Below the pieces are notes generated by a model. That model did no database searches. It was given only the letters and a program-made list of their open reading frames with translations, and was not told where the DNA came from. A stretch of DNA of 64,000 nucleotides from Amaranthus tricolor (taxonomy: Eukaryota > Streptophyta > Magnoliopsida > Caryophyllales > Amaranthaceae), in assembly GCF_026212465.1 (NCBI RefSeq), contig NC_080047.1, forward strand, positions 37,617,813 through 37,681,812, written 5' to 3'. The translations under genes were made by a program, and so were the position numbers. Positions within the stretch are counted from its first letter, which is position 1, and the number at the start of each line of letters is the position of its first letter. This document shows positions 60,401 to 64,000 of the stretch, piece after piece.

Positions 60401-63020
60401 TTTCATTTTGGTTAATTGCATAGTGCAAACAATGCTGTAATTGTTGTATCATATCAATGACAGGGTGATGCGGTAATCGGAGCGACGTAGTGATGATAAC
60501 GTCAAATATTAGCCGGAAGCATGAGATATTTCTTGAAACGACCCAAATGTGGGTTTTTTACACCTAACACATGAATATATCGGTTCGATATTTTTTACAC
60601 CTTTACAATGCAAAGCGGCCTAATTTTTGCACTATGGTTAGTTGCAAGCAAGAACCTGGAAAAGATTGAGATTAAGCGCTAGCTTAAAACTAGAGTTGAA
60701 CATATGTGAATACTAAATACATATGAATGTGCAGCAGCTCATTACATGGACCACAAAGCATGAGCTCTATTTGTACTTTTGTTTATGTAATATAAATGTA
60801 ATACCGTCTCTTGGTCCAAACTCCTAACGTAATACCATGTTATTATAGGCATTGTACAAATTTTCAGCTCATCAAGGGCACAGTTGTAGAGGTGCTTTCA
60901 GCTAGCAGCTGGTTGCAAATTAAACGTTCCAAACCATTCATTTATACATCAAGTTGAGGACCGTACTTTGAACTAATTTCTATCAAAATTTAGTTTGTGG
61001 TCATTATTATAGTCACTATAGTAGGAACTTAGATAGAAATTATCTTGAAAGCGTTCCATCTTTGATAGTTTTCTAATTGTTCATTTCCCTTTACAAAACT
61101 CTCAAGCTATGTCGAACTTATATTTTTTAGCACACCCCTCTTCATTTTCTTTAATAGCACAGAGATGAATAGACCAGAAGGCAGTAGCTAAAGTTTTTTC
61201 ACATGAACAACTTGTGCAGACTTCCCCTTCCTCATTTATCACAAAAATCGAGAAAATGAATACATACACTCATAGATAGTGCAAGAAAATTTTCCAACTC
61301 TCACTACTAGAAAAAAAGATGAATCAGATTTCAGATATCATGACCCACACTGTAATGCAATGTTTCTAAATTAAGAGCACAGAATTTAGTAGCCAGAGAA
61401 TCTTTCAAGAACTGCACTTCAATTGGTTCCGCCAATAACCATATTTAATTTACCAATGTGCATCTCTTATGCTCCCTCTTCATCTAATCCTTTAAAGTCC
61501 GTATTTGAATGGTCTAACAAAACCAAAAGACATATTTTCAACATCCTTTTTCTAATCTTTGTAGTTGTTCTAACACATTGCATAATACTGTCCAAGGGTG
61601 CATTTCAGATTGCGTTTAAACTTCGAGCTTATTCTTTAAAAATCCATGCCTAAACCTCCAACACAATTATTTATCTCCCAATGAAACATTATACACAACA
61701 GCCAAGCAAAGAGAGCGAATTTCTATAGGGAAAATTATTATGAATAATATAATCTTTCGTTAATTTCCCAACAATAAAACCAACATTTGATCAACCTTGA
61801 ATAACACCAACTTAGGGGGTTTTTTTCCTAGATTAACCAACTTTAGTTTATTAACTAAATTACCAATTTTTTGTCATGTAATTGATTTTTTTACATGTTA
61901 GGGATATTCTTAGAAAACACTCTCTAAGTTGGTATTATTCATAGTTAATTAAAAGTTGGTATCATTGTAGGGATATAAGCAAAATATTGTGTTATTCTTG
62001 ATAATTTTTCCCTTTCTATAACCCTTTAGAAATTATCAATCTCACTTCAAACGCAACTAGAATATGATACCAGGGTATATAGAAGGAATGAAAACACCCA
62101 ATATTATTAAGCTATAATGAGCCATCTAACACCAATATCCATCAAGAATAAAGTGTTCTAAAACCAGTATCTAAATTTAAAATAGAGAATGTCAGGTCCC
62201 TCAAACATATTAGATTATTCCCAAATGATCCATTCCAATCTAAGTGACCTGACTTACCAACAAAAATAATAGCTAAACCCCATATCACATATTGCCTCCA
62301 TACCTCTCGTTTTGCTACATTGTCTATGTATTGTTGTCCAATTGAATTTGGTACATTACCATATATGAACTTTAACCTACATATTCTCCAATTTCTCCCT
62401 TCAATTCATTCATATATTTCTTTCCTCCACTTAATTAGAATCTAATTCTATTAATGACAACAGACCAAAATTAAAACACATCATAATCTAAAACATCAAA
62501 ATCAGAGAAATATAATTTCAATTCCCTTCTTCGCCAGATATAAGAGACGAACATCAAAATCATTTTATTTATTAACAATCAATTGAAGTGAAAGGTCATC
62601 CAAGCACAACATTGAGCATGGCAAACAGCCAACAATAATCTAAAACATCAACAGGGAAACACAAAAGAAATATAGGTAGATAAAAATCTTACCCACAAAC
62701 CAAGGCCAGCGAAGAGGGGGAGAAGGAACTTCCTTAGTCAAGTGTCGAAACCTATCAGGCATTGTACTTTTCCCCCTCAACTCTTCCAATTCCTCCTCAT
62801 TACCATTTGATTCTCCAGCTCTCACAGAAAATCTCAATTTTTGACCACCATATGCAAACCTTTTGCAAAAAGTTTTAGATGTGTTTGACTGGAATTGAAG
62901 AGTTCTTCCGCCATGACAATGATTTATACGGGTTGCGATTTCGGAAGTGGGTTTAAAGTGAGGGAAGTTGCGGCACATAAACGGAGTGCAGATAGTAGAA
63001 ATAGTGCTAGAAATTGACAT
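57458..63020 (-). CDS. Predicted chloroplast multi-pass membrane protein, two exons
   Basis: Exon 1 is 62693-63020 and exon 2 is 57458-58155. The donor GTTTGTGG|GTAAGA and acceptor TTTGCAG|CTCTGG join in phase to 341 residues. The N-terminus is rich in Ser/Thr/Arg with few acidic residues up to about 65, like a chloroplast transit peptide. An acidic stretch (about 70-82) and MPDRFRHLTKEVPSPPLRWPW follow. Hydrophobic segments lie at about 105-122, 133-156, 183-203, 213-240, 263-280 and near the C-terminus, which ends RHLTWMIV. I recognise it as a plant-conserved family but cannot name it surely; it may be the family annotated as embryo-defective 1923 in Arabidopsis. No enzymatic motif was seen. 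The 4.5-kb intron contains a MITE and a dispersed repeat. Confidence 0.85.
58940..59065 (+). repeat. Dispersed repeat copy in the intron of the membrane protein gene
   Basis: It contains GAGATTTAACGTCGCAGCAA, then ACATTACATAACTG and GTTACATAACATCACGGGCA, colinear with the complement of 23600-23745. Confidence 0.55.
59066..61727. other. Intron of the membrane protein gene
   Basis: No gene or clear repeat was recognised. Short ORFs here are AT-rich and without known motifs. Confidence 0.5.
61728..62012. mobile_element. MITE of 285 bp with 8-bp target duplication
   Basis: The left end is GGGAAAATTATTATGAATAA; the complemented right end is GGGAAAAATTATCAAGAATA. It is flanked on both sides by TTTCTATA (61720-61727 and 62013-62020). 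The terminal motif resembles that of the foldback element at 13501-14572. Confidence 0.75.
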
Positions 63021-63058
63021 GGTTGAAGTACTTCGAGGTTACGCTGTAGAGTTGATGT

Positions 63059-63076
63059 TTAGGAGCGGTTCTCCAT
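63059..63076 (-). CDS. Candidate 5-codon upstream ORF (MENRS)
   Basis: In the presumed leader of the membrane protein gene, ATG in the favourable context AACAATGG opens a five-codon ORF that ends in TAA 38 nt before the main ATG. It counts only if the transcript starts upstream of 63076. Confidence 0.4.
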   Translation of the reverse strand: MENRS

Positions 63077-63184
63077 TGTTAGCACTCAATTTTACAAACT
63101 GAGACTTTGGAGAGCAGAAGATAGAGAGGCTTCACCGTTCTCGGGGTAGAAAATCGGCAGACCCAACGCCAATTCTTAATTGAG

Positions 63185-64000
63185 TTCCAAATATTTTCTC
63201 CGTTTTTTAGTTGCATCCTTTTTTTTTTTTTAATTGTTTATTATTTAATAGTATTTTACATATTGTCGCTAATTAAACGAGAAAAAGCATTGTTATATGT
63301 ATCTTGTTTGTCTCGTCAAATACTTTCATAACATCAAATTTTTATGGATATTATTATAATTCGCAACCCTTTTCATTTTGTCATCACTCCTTATATATTG
63401 AACTTCCAAGATTGCTCCTAATTACTTTTCAAACCTTCAATCTCTAACATCTCTCTAAAAACTCTCTCCGAACACTCATTGAACTAAAACAAGCTAAAAC
63501 TAAAAATCGAATTCATGTAGTAAATGAAAATAATCACCAAAATGATTCGGTAAGTATCGATAGCTATCGTTAATTTCAAAAAATTGCTTGTGTTGAATTT
63601 TAATACAAGTTCACTTTTTTGGCTATAAATTTTAATAGGAAAATCACATAATTGAAATGATTGCCGCATTAGAACCTAGACTTCAAGATCTTACCAATGA
63701 TATATTATATGTCCAATTCCGATAAACGAGCAAGAAATGACGATCGTTTAAAGTTTGTTTATGCTGAAATTTGATACATGTTCAATCTTTTGGGCATAAA
63801 AAAATCGTATAAATGCAAGGTTTGTATCATTAGAAAGTAGACTTTGAGAGCTTTCTAACGACATATTATATGCCCAATTCCGACAACTGAGCGAGAAATG
63901 ACGACCATTTAAAGCTTGCAGGAATTTTTAACATCCAGTCGCGCAACTAGACCGCAGTATGGTCGCGTAAAACGCTTGAACGAACCGTGGTATGGTCGCG
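63185..64000. other. Intergenic edge with repeats
   Basis: AT-rich, no gene recognised. It ends in a GC-rich phrase in which GTATGGTCGCG occurs twice (63957 to 64000), reminiscent of the TCGCG islands in the LTR-like sequences at 2.3 kb and 39.1 kb. Probably the start of another LTR element cut by the window end. Confidence 0.4.
63590..63915. repeat. Diverged tandem duplication, unit about 161 bp
   Basis: The block ATATTATATG.CCAATTCCGA followed by GAGC.AGAAATGACGA and TTTAAAG occurs at about 63700-63753 and about 63863-63914. Weaker similarity extends upstream in each unit. Confidence 0.75.

Noticed and set aside
1..64000. CRISPR arrays, bacterial operons, rRNA genes
   Set aside because: None seen; the tandem repeats are plant transposon or LTR sub-repeats and lack regular spacers.

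Overview
The window is nuclear DNA of a flowering plant, almost certainly a dicot. It is strongly AT-rich, its genes are interrupted by many introns, and it is full of plant transposons (Ty1/copia, Ty3/gypsy, RTE-type LINE, Mutator-like, hAT-like, Stowaway-like). I cannot name the species. No bacterial features (operons, CRISPR, insertion sequences) are present.

Three host genes can be modelled exon by exon. (1) A complete 13-exon gene on the minus strand, 16016-37979, encodes a 574-residue kinase-associated protein phosphatase (KAPP: membrane anchor, FHA domain, PP2C phosphatase). Its first intron is 7.3 kb and contains a whole but dead Ty1/copia element in antisense orientation. (2) A plus-strand gene, 47719 to about 51255, encodes a RING-H2 ubiquitin ligase of the RHF1A type. 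(3) A two-exon minus-strand gene, 57458-63020, encodes a 341-residue, probably chloroplast-targeted, multi-pass membrane protein. A broken 3' remnant of a short-chain dehydrogenase gene lies at 52176-52640.

The most striking structure is a pair of Mutator-like elements in opposite orientation at 5919-9056 (+) and 39735-43380 (-). Both have perfect 9-bp target-site duplications and related long terminal inverted repeats beginning GAG/GAA. Clusters of 25-bp CCGCCA...TGGCGG palindromes lie just inside each end. Each carries one spliced plant mobile domain (PMD, MAIN/MAIL1-like) gene and no recognisable transposase. The copies have different lesions: the first lost 444 bp of exon 1 and a splice acceptor, while the second has one nonsense codon in exon 3. 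Together they bracket KAPP.

Layout: 1-3.1 kb, Ty3/gypsy and LTR remnants; 3.1-5.9 kb, AT-rich DNA with MITEs; 5.9-9.1 kb, PMD-MULE A; 9.1-15.5 kb, non-coding transposons, including two with long inverted repeats; 15.6-38.0 kb, KAPP; 38.1-39.6 kb, LTR-like sequence; 39.7-43.4 kb, PMD-MULE B; 43.7-45.7 kb, RTE LINE remnant; 47.5-51.3 kb, RHF1A-like gene; 52.2-52.6 kb, dehydrogenase pseudogene; 53-57 kb, AT-rich DNA with MITE pieces; 57.4-63.2 kb, chloroplast membrane protein gene; 63.5-64 kb, repeats at the window edge. The host genes do not form a pathway together; they are unrelated neighbours separated by transposons.
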